Source: Bugula neritina
Taxonomy: Eukaryota > Bryozoa > Gymnolaemata > Cheilostomatida > Bugulidae
Reading direction: 5' to 3'
NCBI GenBank assembly: GCA_964035545.1
Contig: OZ037767.1
Span: 29,931,628 to 29,995,627 of the forward strand
DNA length: 64,000 nucleotides
The translations under genes were made by a program, and so were the position numbers. Each line of letters opens with the position of its first letter. Positions within the stretch are counted from its first letter, which is position 1. Under the pieces are notes generated by a model, which searched no databases, was not told where the DNA came from, and saw only the letters and a program-made list of their open reading frames with translations. Of the stretch, positions 1-11,289 are shown piece after piece.

Positions 1-30
1 CTGGTTACAATAATGTTTTATATTAAAAAG

Positions 31-3000
31 GAGGCGCCACTGTAACAGTAGATAAGTTCGCAGTCAATAGACATGGTAGAGTCACGCCCCCTACAGCTGT
101 GGAGTATCAAACCATTGACCAACTTTCTCCTATTCTCCACGAGCAAGCTTTCCCTTCAGACTCCGTCTCTAAACCTCGTAAAAGTAAAAAGTCTTCCAAA
201 CCCAAGTCACAAAAGGTGATGATGATACATTGCATTATATTTACAGTTCATTTTTGCTTATATTCAATTTTGTAATTTTAGTTGTTTATATACTTTATGA
301 AAAATTAAACTGGAAGTTTCATGTTTGTTTCAACTACATACATAGTATTGCCTGTGTCATATTTAAATTCCTCAGGCCATGTTGCTAGCATAGCTCTATC
401 AGGGCTGTGGCAGGCACTGCAGCTCTAAGTAGATGTGAGTTTATAAACACCAATGCTGAATAGACCTGTTACAGAATATTCAGCTTCATGGCTATTTCTT
501 TCTAACAGCACAGCCATCTGAAGAAAATAACGCACCTGTGGACACTCTCCAGGATCTTTATTTTCTGTTTTAGTCTCTGGGAAAGACCCAGACTCTGCAT
601 TCTCCTCTGTCCACCAGGTCTCGCTCTTTCTCAGAGAAGTACAGTCATGTTAAAAGCAGTGGTTACGGGGTCGGTACTGCTTCACCCACTAAAGCCAGAG
701 ATTCCAGCCCTAAGTCTAAAGCTAATAAGAAAGGGGCTAAGACTAAAAGTCCTTCCACTAGTCGTCATCAGTCTCCATTTAAAGGTTGGAACTCAACTTC
801 TGTCTGTGTCATTTACATCACCATATTGTTGAACTATATGGATAATCATTAAACCAATGGTTTCTCTATCATAGACAGCACCTTGTTGTATGACGATGTT
901 GCTAAGAAACTAATCTGCATTCCTTGAAGCTGTAACATGTATTTTATTCTCATATAGAATAATGTATTTCTAGAGCCAGAGACACTGATATCTAAAGAGT
1001 CAAGTCCAATCAAAGTTCTGCAATCAGTCGAATCATTTGCCAACTACTTGAGAGATCAATTTATATCTTCTACTCCAGCTGTGAAGGTGGGAGTGGCCAG
1101 AACTTGCTAGATAGGCTACCATGTATATTTGCCTGCAATTTCTGTCGCTGCTATTTTTCTTTTGTTGTTGCAACACATTTAAAGTTGCTACTGTATAGCA
1201 TGCATGTAGTACTACTAGTATAGTAAAGTATAGCATGCATGTAGTACTACTAGTATAGTATAGTATAGCATGCATGTAGTACTACTAGTATTTGGCACTT
1301 TATGTAATGTGCTATAAACTTTTGAAAAATCCTCTCAAGAACTGTTTTCTGTTGTCTAATTGTGATTGGTTGGAGCCACGTGAATATTTCTGGTTCGAAT
1401 ACATAGCTAAGGTTCCTATCAGTCAGTTTCTGTAACTTATTGAATTATTTGGACTAAAGAGTATTTATTCTTACATTGTAGCCTGGAGCCCCACTCTTTG
1501 GTGATAGAATAGAGGGGGTGTCGGCACCACCCATCGCAATGGAGAGGGAAGCAGCTCTTACCAATGAGATCAGGGAGTGGCAGCAGAAGTGGAGAGAAGA
1601 GTGCCGCATGAATGAGAAGCTCAGCGCTGACTTCCTGTCAGCAGAAAAGCAGTGGAAGAGAGAGAGCGAAGAGAGTCGGCTGAAACATGAGCAGCAGCTG
1701 GGCACTCTGCGGCAGCAGGTTTACATTCTGGAGGCTAAAGTAAGTTGCTCTGTGACCTACTTTCTGGTACTCAGTGACTTACTTTCTTGTGCTCTGTGAC
1801 CTACTTTCTTGTACTCAGTGACCTACTTTCTGTTGGCTACTCTCTGTCATACACTGTCACACTTTGTGTGTTACTCTGTCATACACTGTCACACTCTGTG
1901 TCTTACTCTGTCGTACACTGTCACACTCTGTGTCTTACTCTGTCGTACACTGTCACACTCTGTGTCTTACTCTGTCATATACTGTCACACTCTGTGTGTT
2001 ACTCTGTCATACACTGTCACACTCTGTGTGTTACTCTGTCATACACTGTCACACTCTGTGTGTTACTCTGTCATACACTGTCACACTCTGTGTGTTACTC
2101 TGTCATATACTGTCACATACAGTGCTCTCTGTCTATCCTCTAGGCATCCCTGACAGGCAGCGGTGGTGGGGAAGAGAAGAGGGACACTGCTGACTCAGTT
2201 GTCAAGGATACCATCAGTAGACTTGAGGCTGAGATACAGTCTCAGGAGAAGCTGATCTCCGGGTACCAGCAGGAGAACGAGAGGCTCTACAAGGAGCTCA
2301 AACAGTCGGATTCTGTTCACAAGGCTACCTATGAGAGGCTTTATCAGGAGAACCACAAGCAGGCTTCAGAACTAGCTCAGCTCAGGTGAGTCAAGTTATT
2401 AGCTCAGCTCAGGTGAGTCAAGTTACTAGCTCAGCTCAGGTGAGTCAAGTTATTAGCTCAGCTTAGGTGAGTCAAGTTATTAGCTCAGCTTAGGTGAGTC
2501 AAGTTATTAGCTCAGCTTAGGTGAGTCAAGTTATTAGCTCAGCTTAGGTGAGTCAAGTTATTAGCTCAGCTTAGGTGAGTCAAGTTATTAGCTCAGCTTA
2601 GGTGAGTCAAGTTATTAGCTCAGCTTAGGTGAGTCAAGTTATTAGCTCAGCTTAGGTGAGTCAAGTTATTAGCTCAGCTTAGGTGAGTCAAGTTATTAGC
2701 TCAGCTTAGGTGAGTCAAGTTATTAGCTCAGCTTAGGTGAGTCAAGTTATTAGCTCAGCTTAGGTGAGTCAAGTTATTAGCTCAGCTTAGGTGAGTCAAG
2801 TTATTAGCTCAGCTTAGGTGAGTCAAGTTATTAGCTCAGCTTAGGTGAGTCAAGTTATTAGCTCAGCTTAGGTGAGTCAAGTTATTAGCTCAGCTTAGGT
2901 GAGTCAAGTTATTAGCTCAGCTTAGGTGAGTCAAGTTATTAGCTCAGCTTAGGTGAGTCAAGTTATTAGCTCAGCTTAGGTGAGTCAAGTTATTAGCTCA

Positions 3001-6000
3001 GCTAATAACTGAGCGATCTATGAGGAATTTCTATGTTGTTTACGGAACTTTTTTTAGAGAGTCACCCGAGACATAAGTTACAATATTGGTGGTATAATGT
3101 AGCTCTCTGATTTTTGTCTAATTATTATAATACAAGTTTTTATGTTTATATGGAGTTATGATATCTTTTTAATACAGCAGTTTCTGTCGTTGCATGTCTT
3201 TAAATGAAATCTTCTGCTTCTTCAACACTAATGTCTTTTTGCTGTGTCTATATCCTACAAACATAAATGTCTGAAAATAATGCTGTTGAACTAATATATT
3301 GCATTTATTATTCTGATACACTTTCGAAAGTTTTTTGTGCTGTTCAACAGTTAATTACTTCACACCTGTATCAAATAGCTCAGTAATTATAATGATATTA
3401 TATGGTCAAGTTATAAATAAATATAAATTATGAACTATCTTGTCATAATGTGCTGGTCACAGTTGATATCAAGTTGCTATTGTATACAGTTTACATTCCA
3501 CATCTGACGTATAACAGTGAATATATAGAATTTAGGGTAATTATGACACACTATATAGAGACTAGTTCTCCTGTAGCCCATGTCAGTGATGCAGTTTTTC
3601 AAACTAAATTGACCACAATATTTCATGTAGGGCAAGTAATCTACAACTGTATTATTGCAGAACCTCATTCTGCCCTCAAGTAATATATCTGTTATATGGT
3701 GTGGCTGGCAAAACTGTAACTAGTTTTTAGTAATATCTAATTTGCCATTTGTTACAGGGAAGTACTTTCACAACGAGATGCTGTTCTAAAAGATAGATTT
3801 GGTCAACAACCAATTCCAACAGACTTTGCACCTGCTCAGCCAATCAAAGATGCACATACACCTATGACTGCGGCTCTTGGTGCTGGGCGAATAGCTGAAT
3901 TAAAATCTCAGCTTGTCAAAGCAAAGGTTTGGAAGCATTATTTCTTATTATTGCTGTTTGCGCGCAGGTGCGTAAACACTGTCTACTATTATTATACGGT
4001 GGAGCCGATAGAACCATTTATTCTCGGATATGTTGTCATAGTTACTCAAAGTCCATAGTCCATAATCTGTTCGGACACATTAGATCGTTATTCATGAAGC
4101 ATCGGTGGTTCAGTGGTAGAATTCTCGCCTGCCACGCGGGAGGCCCGGGTTCAATTCCCGGCCGATGCATTTTTTTATTTCTGATAAACTTATTCGCTAC
4201 TAATTTTCTTCTAGTGCATTATTGTCTCCAGTCTTAGAATTGACTAAATTGGTGTTTAAAGAGCAGGAAGAAATACTGGTTTTGAGGTTGAAAAACATGT
4301 AGTTATTTCTTATAATGAATGTTTTGTTTAGAGTGACAGTGGCACACTGGCTGCTTCAGTTACTGTGCTGACACAAAAGAACTCCGACCTGAGTACCCAA
4401 CTTGAGCATCTAACCAAAGAGAGGGACAACCTTAAGGAGACCGTTCTAATATGTAAACAACCAGCTGAGGTCAAGGTCATACAGGATCGATACCAGCAAG
4501 AAATAAATGTGCTTGAAAAAAGGGTGAGTTGGCCGGTATATATTCACATAATAATCAGCATGAAGTTCTGGCAAATTACTTTATGTTGACAGAAAGAGCT
4601 TTTCTGTGAGAATAAAGTTGGTTTTGTAATTCTCAGATCCAATGGTACATTGACAACCAGAGAATCCTGGATACAGATCTGGAGAGACTGCGACAGAAAG
4701 ATTGCGAGATAAATCAGCTGAACAATAAGATTAAACAGCTTGAAGAGCAGGTAAGACATTTGCAAGCATTTTAGGTTGTGCTGTGTATATGTTGATGTGT
4801 ATTGAGTATATGTTGATGTGTATTGTGTATATGTTCATGTGTATTGAGTATATGTTCATGTGTATTGAGTATATGTTCATGTGTATTGAGTATATGTTCA
4901 TGTGTATTGAGTATATGTTCATATGTATTGAGTATATGTTCATGTGTATTGGGTATATGTTCATGTGTATTGTGTATATGTTCATGTGTATTGAGTATAT
5001 GTTCATGTGTATTGAGTATATGTTCATGTGTATTGAGTATATGTTCATGTGTATTGAGTATATGTTCATGTGTATTGAGTATATTTTTTTAATCTCATAA
5101 AAGTAGTCAAGTTACACTATATAACATGCCTATTAAGTTAACTAATAGTTCCACTTGATTAAATTACTGTGACTTGGTATTATAATAGATACTTAGATAA
5201 CTCTGGTTGTCTACTAGTGGTGGTAGTATATTATACTCTGGTTAACTACTAGTGGTGTTAGTATATTGTACTCTGGTAGACTAGTGGTGGTAGTATATTG
5301 TACTCTGGTAGACTAGTGGTGGTAGTATATTGTACTCTGGTTGACTAGTGGTGGAAGTATATTGTACTCTGGTAGACTAGTGGTGGTAGTATATTGTACT
5401 CTGGTTGACTAGTGGTGTTAGTATATTGTACTCTGGTTGTCTAGTGGTGGTAGTATATTGTACTCTGGTTGACTAGTGGTGGAAGTATATTGTACTCTGG
5501 TTGACTAGTGGTGGTAGTATATTATACTCTGGTAGACTAGTGGTGGTAGTATATTGTACTCTGGTAGACTAGTGGTGGTAGTATATTGTACTGTTTGATC
5601 TGTGCAGAAGAGCAAGTCATACGATGCCTCCCAGAGAGCAAAGGATCGAGCTGCTGATGCCAGGAGAATTCGGGACCTGGAGAGGCAGGTGAAGGAAATG
5701 GAGCAGATTATTCGCAAACGTAACCCCAACAGGTGTGTCTAGCTTTCAGTTTAGTTGCTATGGTTATAGAAATTACCAATTGTCTCTTGCCATTTGCTAG
5801 TTGCTGGTTGCTGATGGCTGCTGTTGTCTGAAAGAAATGGTTTTTCTAAATTCTTTAGAATTCATGTTGTGTTGATGTTTCCAGAAAACATTATTATTTA
5901 TCAAATAGAAATAGAAATAAAAGCCTGTTTATAAATATCTACCCTTTCTTAGTGCTTGATACTTAATACAGCATATATTTGTTTAACCCTTTTCCTGGAA

Positions 6001-9000
6001 ACTGCAGTTGATTCAACACTCAGTCATGATTCACCCAGCTCGTGGGTTTTGCCACTTTTTAAAGTTGTTATATTCACTTCACTTTCATATTGATATGTTG
6101 TTAAGACCTTCGAACCTGTTTCAACTACCGTCTGTAGTATTCCCTCCTTGATCTGGGCTGCCTCGGTGATCCCGGACTCTCAGGAGAACAAGCCGCCGAG
6201 TATGAAGTTTCTAGAAGAACGGGTGGAGAAGTTGGAGGCGGAGCTAGCTAACAAAGATGGCGACACGAGTCGGCTGCTGAGAGCGATGGAGCAGCGATGT
6301 AACCAGTCCAAGGTGTGGAAGTGTCATTGGCATTGCATCGTGTCATTTCCTATTCTCTAGACATTCCATTGTTTGGGTTATGAACCTCAGCGAGTCTTTG
6401 TACATGTCACAAGGTAGCGGTGCTGGTAGGGACAATATTGGTAGTAAATAAACCTGTACTGGTGTTAGTAATAGTTGTATAATTATAGTTGCAACATTCA
6501 TATAGGATCAGGGCGATCAATGTAATGAAACTAATTTTTTCAGTTTTTTTACATTTTTACATTATGTATCGTATTATCATAATTTAATTAAAATGCTTCA
6601 ACATGAAGTAATGATATGTGATATGCTAGAGCTCATTGTTTATGTATAACTTATTCCTTGCTATGCTCAGCTGATGTACGAGCAAAGAATAGAGGAGCTG
6701 GAGGGTTTGGTAACATCAAAGGGAGACAAATCCGACTCTAACCGACACACTACGGTCGCTGCCCTCGAGAAAGACCTCGCCGCTGCCAGAGAACAGCATC
6801 GTAAGAGGCAGCAGGAGCAGCAGTCTACCATTGATAGTCTGGGAGAAGAGGTGTCTAGACTCAAACACAAGTCTGCAGGTAATCATGTGTTGATTTAAAA
6901 TACCTTCTAATATGTTTGCACCTCAGTTTTCTCTTGCGTATTTGCCAGCATTTCCTTTTTAGATACACTGTTTGTAAAAGTTGCTATGAATAGATAAATA
7001 CATTTTGCGTCTTTTATTATTTGACCAAGAGAGTGCACTTGTTTCAAATAGATTTTGAACATTTGACAACGTAGGAAATTTTGTGTTTTTAAACTCATGT
7101 GCATATCATTAAGTCAATAGATAGCAATAAGTTTACATGTACCAGTAGATATATACTTAATGGTAAGTATATATCTACTGATAAGTATATTTGCGTGAGT
7201 AAGTATAAAATTTCAAGTTGATAAACTTGAAAGTTTGTACACTTCATGACTGTATATATTTCATGACTTGACTATTTTGTCTCAGAATGAATTTTCTTAA
7301 AGAATGACTACAGCTAATAGTTTTGTTTTAATACTAAACGACACATATGACTGTATACTGATATGCTGGTTACTTCATGCATATCTCTGCTTAGTAGTTG
7401 AAAGCCAATAAAACCTGTTGTTACTGTTTACCAGTTGAGTTGAAGGCCAATAGAACCTGTCATTATTGTTTACCAGTTGAGTTGAAAGCCAATAGAACCT
7501 GTGGTTACTGTTTACTAGTTGAGTTGAAGGCCAATAAAACCTGTCGTTACTGTTTACCAGTTGAGTTGAAGGCGGAGACTCGAGTCTTGAGACAATCTCG
7601 TGATCAGGGAGAGCTTCTGACCTCTGAACTCAAGTCTCAACTTGAAGGCAAGATGGCGGAAATCTCAAAGCTGCACGACACCATTGAGAGACTGCAGAAG
7701 GAGAAGAGGCAGCTGGTAGTGGAACTGAACCATGTGCAGTCCGTCAGTGATGAGTGGAAGGACCGTCAACCACCAGGTATAGATCTTGTGTACATCACTC
7801 GGGTATAGCATATGAGTATAATACTTGGGTGTAGCACTTAGGTATTGTACTTTAGCATAGCACCTTAGTATAGCACTTTAATACAACATTGTAGCAGAAC
7901 ATTTTAATCTTGTAAGATTTAAGCTGTGCTGTTTGTGCTGCTTCAACCAAACATTACCTTGTCTTAGGGAAGCTACCGAGACCTGCAAACAGCAAGACCA
8001 AAGTGGTTACAGTCTTCAGTCCAGAAAAGAAAAAGATTTATGAAGCTGGCAACTTTTCCGCTGAGCATATTTCCGATGTCCTTGAGATGAACAGAGCCCT
8101 TGCTGTGAAGGTCAGTAGACTTGTCCATGTCCTCACTTGTTGCTAATCGATATGTGAAAACAAAACAAGTATGCAGTTGTATGTGAGTAGACCTTGGTTT
8201 TTGTTGCAGGCGAATCTGTTCTAAAAATGACTGAGAAAGTAGTAAATGAAAATGGAGTTTTCTAATCAAGAGTTTTTTAACTTATTTACAGTTCAGTTAT
8301 TAGTACATTGATGTATACACACATACATATACCTGCTGTAGTACATTAGTACATTGATGTATATACACGCATACATATACCTGCTGTAGTACATCAGTAC
8401 ATTGGTGTATATATACACATACATATACCTGCTGTAGTACATCAGTACATTGATGTATATATACACATACATATACCTGCTGTAGTACATCAGTACATTG
8501 ATGTATATACACATACATATACCTGCTGTAGTACGAAGAATCTCAGTTGGAGTTGTCTCAACTCAGAGTTGATCATCAAAAAGCTCTTGCACAGCTGGAA
8601 AAACAGATGAGAGAAGATCAAACTGACTTGCAGTCTAAGGTAATAGATACTCTTTGGTTTACAGATTAAGGTAATATTGCTCTTTAAATACTCTCTGGTT
8701 ACCTGGAATTATAATTACTTTATTTGTTCGTTACTAGTTTAGAGAAGATTTTTATACACCTTCATGTAATTTATGTGCGAACATCTGTTGTTACACATGA
8801 GTTTAGGTAAGTCTTTTATGAAGCTTAATTTTCTCTGCGTTTGATTTTTTGTAGTTGAAAAGACAGGAAGTAGAGTTTCAAAGAGAAAGAGAAAGTCTTG
8901 TAGCGAAATATGCCATCCAACAGTCGGAGAATGATCTGACCAAATATAAAAATGAAATCACAAGTCTGCAGGTATTCCAACTACATTAGTCAGGAGTTGT

Positions 9001-10946
9001 AATCTTTCCTATTTAGAGCAATCATTAGAAAGCTTGAGTTTACTGCATCTGTGCAAGTGTCGGGAGAATAATTTGACAGGGCAAGCAGTTGGGAGCAGGT
9101 GCTAGCGTTTTATGTCAGACCAAATAATATCTTTTTAGAACATTTTTGTTTGTTTCTATGTTTTCTTTGTAAAATGCTACTTTGATGAGATTCAATAACT
9201 GTCTATTTTTATAAGGATGCAAATAAATGCAGGAAAAACTAATGCAAAAAACCTATGAATTTATAATTTTGGGCTGCTGTTAGTCTCACCGTTGGTCAAT
9301 TAAAGCCACTTTGCATGGGTATTGGTTGCAGTATGTATTGAATAAGTGTTTAGTTATTAATTGTATCATCAACACCTGTTTTGTTTACTGCATAGTATGT
9401 GTGCCTAAACTGTAATGTCTCATTTCAGACTGTCATCCAGCATCTGAAAGAAGACAGGCTACAGTGGCAACATGACACCGAGGAGTTATCTGCTCTCAGA
9501 ATACGGAATATCACATTAGATAATAGAATCAAGGGGTTAGAGGACCAGCTGGAAGATGCTAAGGAACACCACACTCCTGTAAGACTATAAATTCTACCTG
9601 CTATCTCATTCTGTAGGGTAGCTTGAAGAATCGGTATTTCTTATTATCTCTACTAATGTGTTTTATGCAGCTTAAAGACAAGTATTGTGTCAAATTAATT
9701 TTGTCTTCTTTGTTCTGATAGGAATACTTGAATTCTCATCTGTTTTTTCAAAGCAGGAGATAAGCCAACTTGCAACACAAAAATAATATATTTTAATATG
9801 AAACTCATAATGAAGTATTCCTACATTTAAACTTTCCCTGCTCATATCTGAGGTTTATCAGATATAAATTTCTAAAATTAGATGTGAAACTCATTGTTGT
9901 AAATAAAAAATATTTTCGGTTTGCGGGTGAAGAAAGACCGTCATAGCAAATCTCACCTTTAACCTGTTGCTGGCATTACTTAGTATTACTAAGTAGCTAG
10001 CAATAAACAGTGGTCTTAGGAGTTATCTTCTCTCACAGCAGTGTGTCGTATTGATGAACCATTTACTTATTCTTTATGGACTGATGACTGGATAGTTGTA
10101 GTGGACTTTGGAGGGGTTTTATGAGTTAACTGAGTTATTGGTTGTCATTCTGCTTAGCATCTTATGCAGTAGCTAATGCCTGTTGTGGCAGTTTATGAAG
10201 CAGTTTGGTAACACCTGAGTAGGTTTTCACTTAATTGTATTGCGTTCACTTCTGCCTGGTCGAGTAGCCTTTCAGTCATTAGACAACTTTAGCCTCTATT
10301 CTAGAAACTTTAACCTTGTCTATAGGTTGGGCTGTTTGCCACTCATATTGCTATTATTCTAGCGTAAATCTTGGCTGCAGCCCTTTACCCTAGTAGACTG
10401 TAATGGTCAATCCCAACCTTCAAGTTATTAGATGAGGCGTCACAAAGAGCTGACCAATTAGTATTGAAGAAAGTTTAATATAGCAAATGTTATTAGTAAT
10501 GTACTTATCAACCCTGGCCATAATGCCTGCCATAATTTAGGGGTTCAAAAATTTAGTTCCAACAATTACAAAGGCCTTGTTTTGTTTTTCCTAAATGTTG
10601 ACTTGTTAAGTTGATTCTGGCTGTTATATTTTTACCCAATGCCCTAGCCTCAGTTATAGTTTCACCCTGACCTTCCTGTTTGTAGGAGATGAGGCACTTT
10701 GAGAGACTGAGAGACAAAATCTCCTGCATGGAAGAAAGGTTCAGCAATAGAGAAATAGAACTGAAGAAGATCATCACTCAGAATCAGCTTACGTATCAAC
10801 AGGATCTGAGGCTAGAAATTGAGAAATGGAAAAACGTTGTACACACTAAAAACAAAGATATCGAGAAGTTTAGAACCGAATTAGACTCTATTCTTAGCAT
10901 ACTTAAGGTGTTACGCAGACAGGGGGTGACAATACCCGTAATATGA
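31..10946 (+). CDS. CEP162: CEP162, centrosomal protein of 162 kDa (5' partial, 17 exons)
   Basis: Exons (phases all agree): 31-215, 574-784, 974-1086, 1482-1739, 2144-2385, 3758-3926, 4332-4523, 4637-4750, 5608-5732, 6138-6312, 6671-6878, 7561-7776, 7968-8110, 8532-8639, 8855-8971, 9429-9578, 10686-10946 (stop TGA). They give 994 residues, the C-terminal part; vertebrate CEP162 is about 1400 aa, so the N-terminus lies upstream. The first part is Ser/Lys-rich and low complexity; from exon 4 on it is almost all coiled coil. Recognition rests on conserved blocks: [12 protein letters not shown] (exon 8), [13 protein letters not shown] with [13 protein letters not shown] (exons 9-10), [11 protein letters not shown] (exon 11) and the C-terminal [31 protein letters not shown]. 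In known species CEP162 sits at the distal centriole, binds axonemal microtubules and helps recruit transition-zone proteins such as CEP290. The oddity is the introns: several carry minisatellites, three of which include the splice site. Confidence 0.93.
1194..1290. repeat. Three tandem copies of a ~34-bp unit, CEP162 intron
   Basis: Each copy carries TATAGCATGCATGTAGTACT and continues with ACTAGTA; spacing is about 34 bp. It lies between exons 3 and 4 and touches neither. Confidence 0.85.
1750..2125. repeat. 32-bp minisatellite, CEP162 intron 4
   Basis: A regular 32-bp unit (core TCATACACTGTCACACTCTG) runs for about nine copies from about 1845. A more diverged leader around CTACTTTCTTGTACTCAGTG starts at about 1750, right after the exon 4 donor. 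The array ends 20 bp before the exon 5 acceptor, so it nearly fills the intron. Overlapping open frames here are repeat artefacts. Confidence 0.93.
2386..3003. repeat. 27-bp minisatellite that contains the exon 5 splice donor
   Basis: The array starts exactly at the exon 5 donor. Each unit holds the last ~14 nt of the exon (CTAGCTCAGCTCAG) plus the first 13 intron nt (GTGAGTCAAGTTA). GTGAGT recurs every 27 bp from 2386 to 2980, 23 copies counting the real donor. The first three have CAG before the GT; later ones have TAG. Confidence 0.97.
4099..4169 (+). tRNA. tRNA-Gly(GCC), inside a CEP162 intron
   Basis: A 71-nt gene with all four arms. The acceptor stem GCATCGG pairs with CCGATGC. The A box is TGGTTCAGTGG, the anticodon loop holds GCC within CTGCCAC, and the B box is GGTTCAATTCC. 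A run of seven T at 4170-4176 gives a Pol III terminator immediately downstream. No intron and no encoded CCA. It lies in the sense direction between exons 6 and 7 of CEP162, so Pol II and Pol III units overlap. There is no sign of degeneration, so a functional gene is likely. Confidence 0.97.
4783..5085. repeat. 21-bp minisatellite, CEP162 intron 8
   Basis: About 14-15 copies of a 21-bp unit with core ATGTTCATGTGTATTGAG. It begins 33 bp after the exon 8 donor. The unit length is a multiple of three and lacks stops on both strands, which produces spurious MFMCIEY-type frames. Confidence 0.95.
5200..5592. repeat. ~32-bp minisatellite, CEP162 intron 8, before exon 9
   Basis: About 12 copies of a unit with cores GACTAGTGGTGGTAGTATAT and TGTACTCTGG. 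It ends 15 bp before the exon 9 acceptor at 5607, so it replaces the usual distal branch-point region. Confidence 0.93.
7143..7180. repeat. Perfect 17-bp inverted repeat, 4-nt loop
   Basis: CAGTAGATATATACTTA, then ATGG, then the exact reverse complement. It lies in the intron between CEP162 exons 11 and 12. Function unknown. Confidence 0.85.
7392..7570. repeat. 42-bp tandem repeat containing the exon 12 splice acceptor
   Basis: Each 42-bp unit carries an acceptor and the exon start (TTTACCAG then TTGAGTTGAA). Acceptor AGs fall at 7434, 7476, 7518 and the chosen site 7560; the third is TTTACTAG. The unit is 14 codons with no stop, so upstream acceptors extend exon 12 in frame. Confidence 0.93.
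8298..8541. repeat. ~48-bp tandem repeat containing the exon 14 splice acceptor
   Basis: The motif ATACCTGCTGTAGTAC recurs with its AG at 8341, 8389, 8437, 8485 and 8531 (spacings 48, 48, 48, 46). The last is the acceptor of exon 14, which begins TACGAA. Confidence 0.92.
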
Positions 10947-11054
10947 ACAAGTTCATTGGCTAGAATTTTATTTCAGTCCGTCCAACAAACTCTTCTACTT
11001 TCTGGTGAATTACTGAAGTCTGCACAATGACAGTGTGTGTATTAGATAGATTAT

Positions 11055-11122
11055 GTCCCCTCTCTCTCCCCCTCTCTCTCACCCTCCCCCCTCTCTCTCC
11101 TCTCCCCCCCCCCCTTTTCTCT
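11055..11122. repeat. Polypyrimidine C/T tract, CEP162 3' UTR
   Basis: An almost uninterrupted run of C and T, ending in a poly-C stretch, about 110 bp after the CEP162 stop. It is probably transcribed in the 3' UTR. Confidence 0.85.
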
Positions 11123-11279
11123 TATCTTCTGATAGTGTGTTGTTACTTGTTTCAGAAGTTTAATGTATATTTGTAGTGATTCTTAAGTTTTGTATACGTT
11201 TGTGAGTTTTATAGTGATTTTTTCTTGTAAATAATATTTTAAGAGAAATCTGTGACTTGTCTTATATTTAGGAGACATT

Positions 11280-11285
11280 AATAAA
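11280..11285 (+). promoter_or_regulatory. Probable CEP162 polyadenylation signal
   Basis: AATAAA 334 bp after the CEP162 stop codon, in AT-rich sequence. It is the first canonical hexamer on this strand after the stop that I noticed. Confidence 0.5.
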
Positions 11286-11289
11286 GACT

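Noticed and set aside
1787-2193. Ser/Leu/Cys-rich frames ([13 protein letters not shown] repeats)
   Set aside because: 32-bp minisatellite in a CEP162 intron read in three frames; not bounded by its own splice or start context.
2386-3003. A CRISPR-like array
   Set aside because: Direct repeats of 27 bp without unique spacers, in a eukaryotic intron, starting exactly at a splice donor; it is a minisatellite.
4731-5100. MFMCIEY and MNIYSIH repeat frames
   Set aside because: 21-bp intronic minisatellite translated on both strands.
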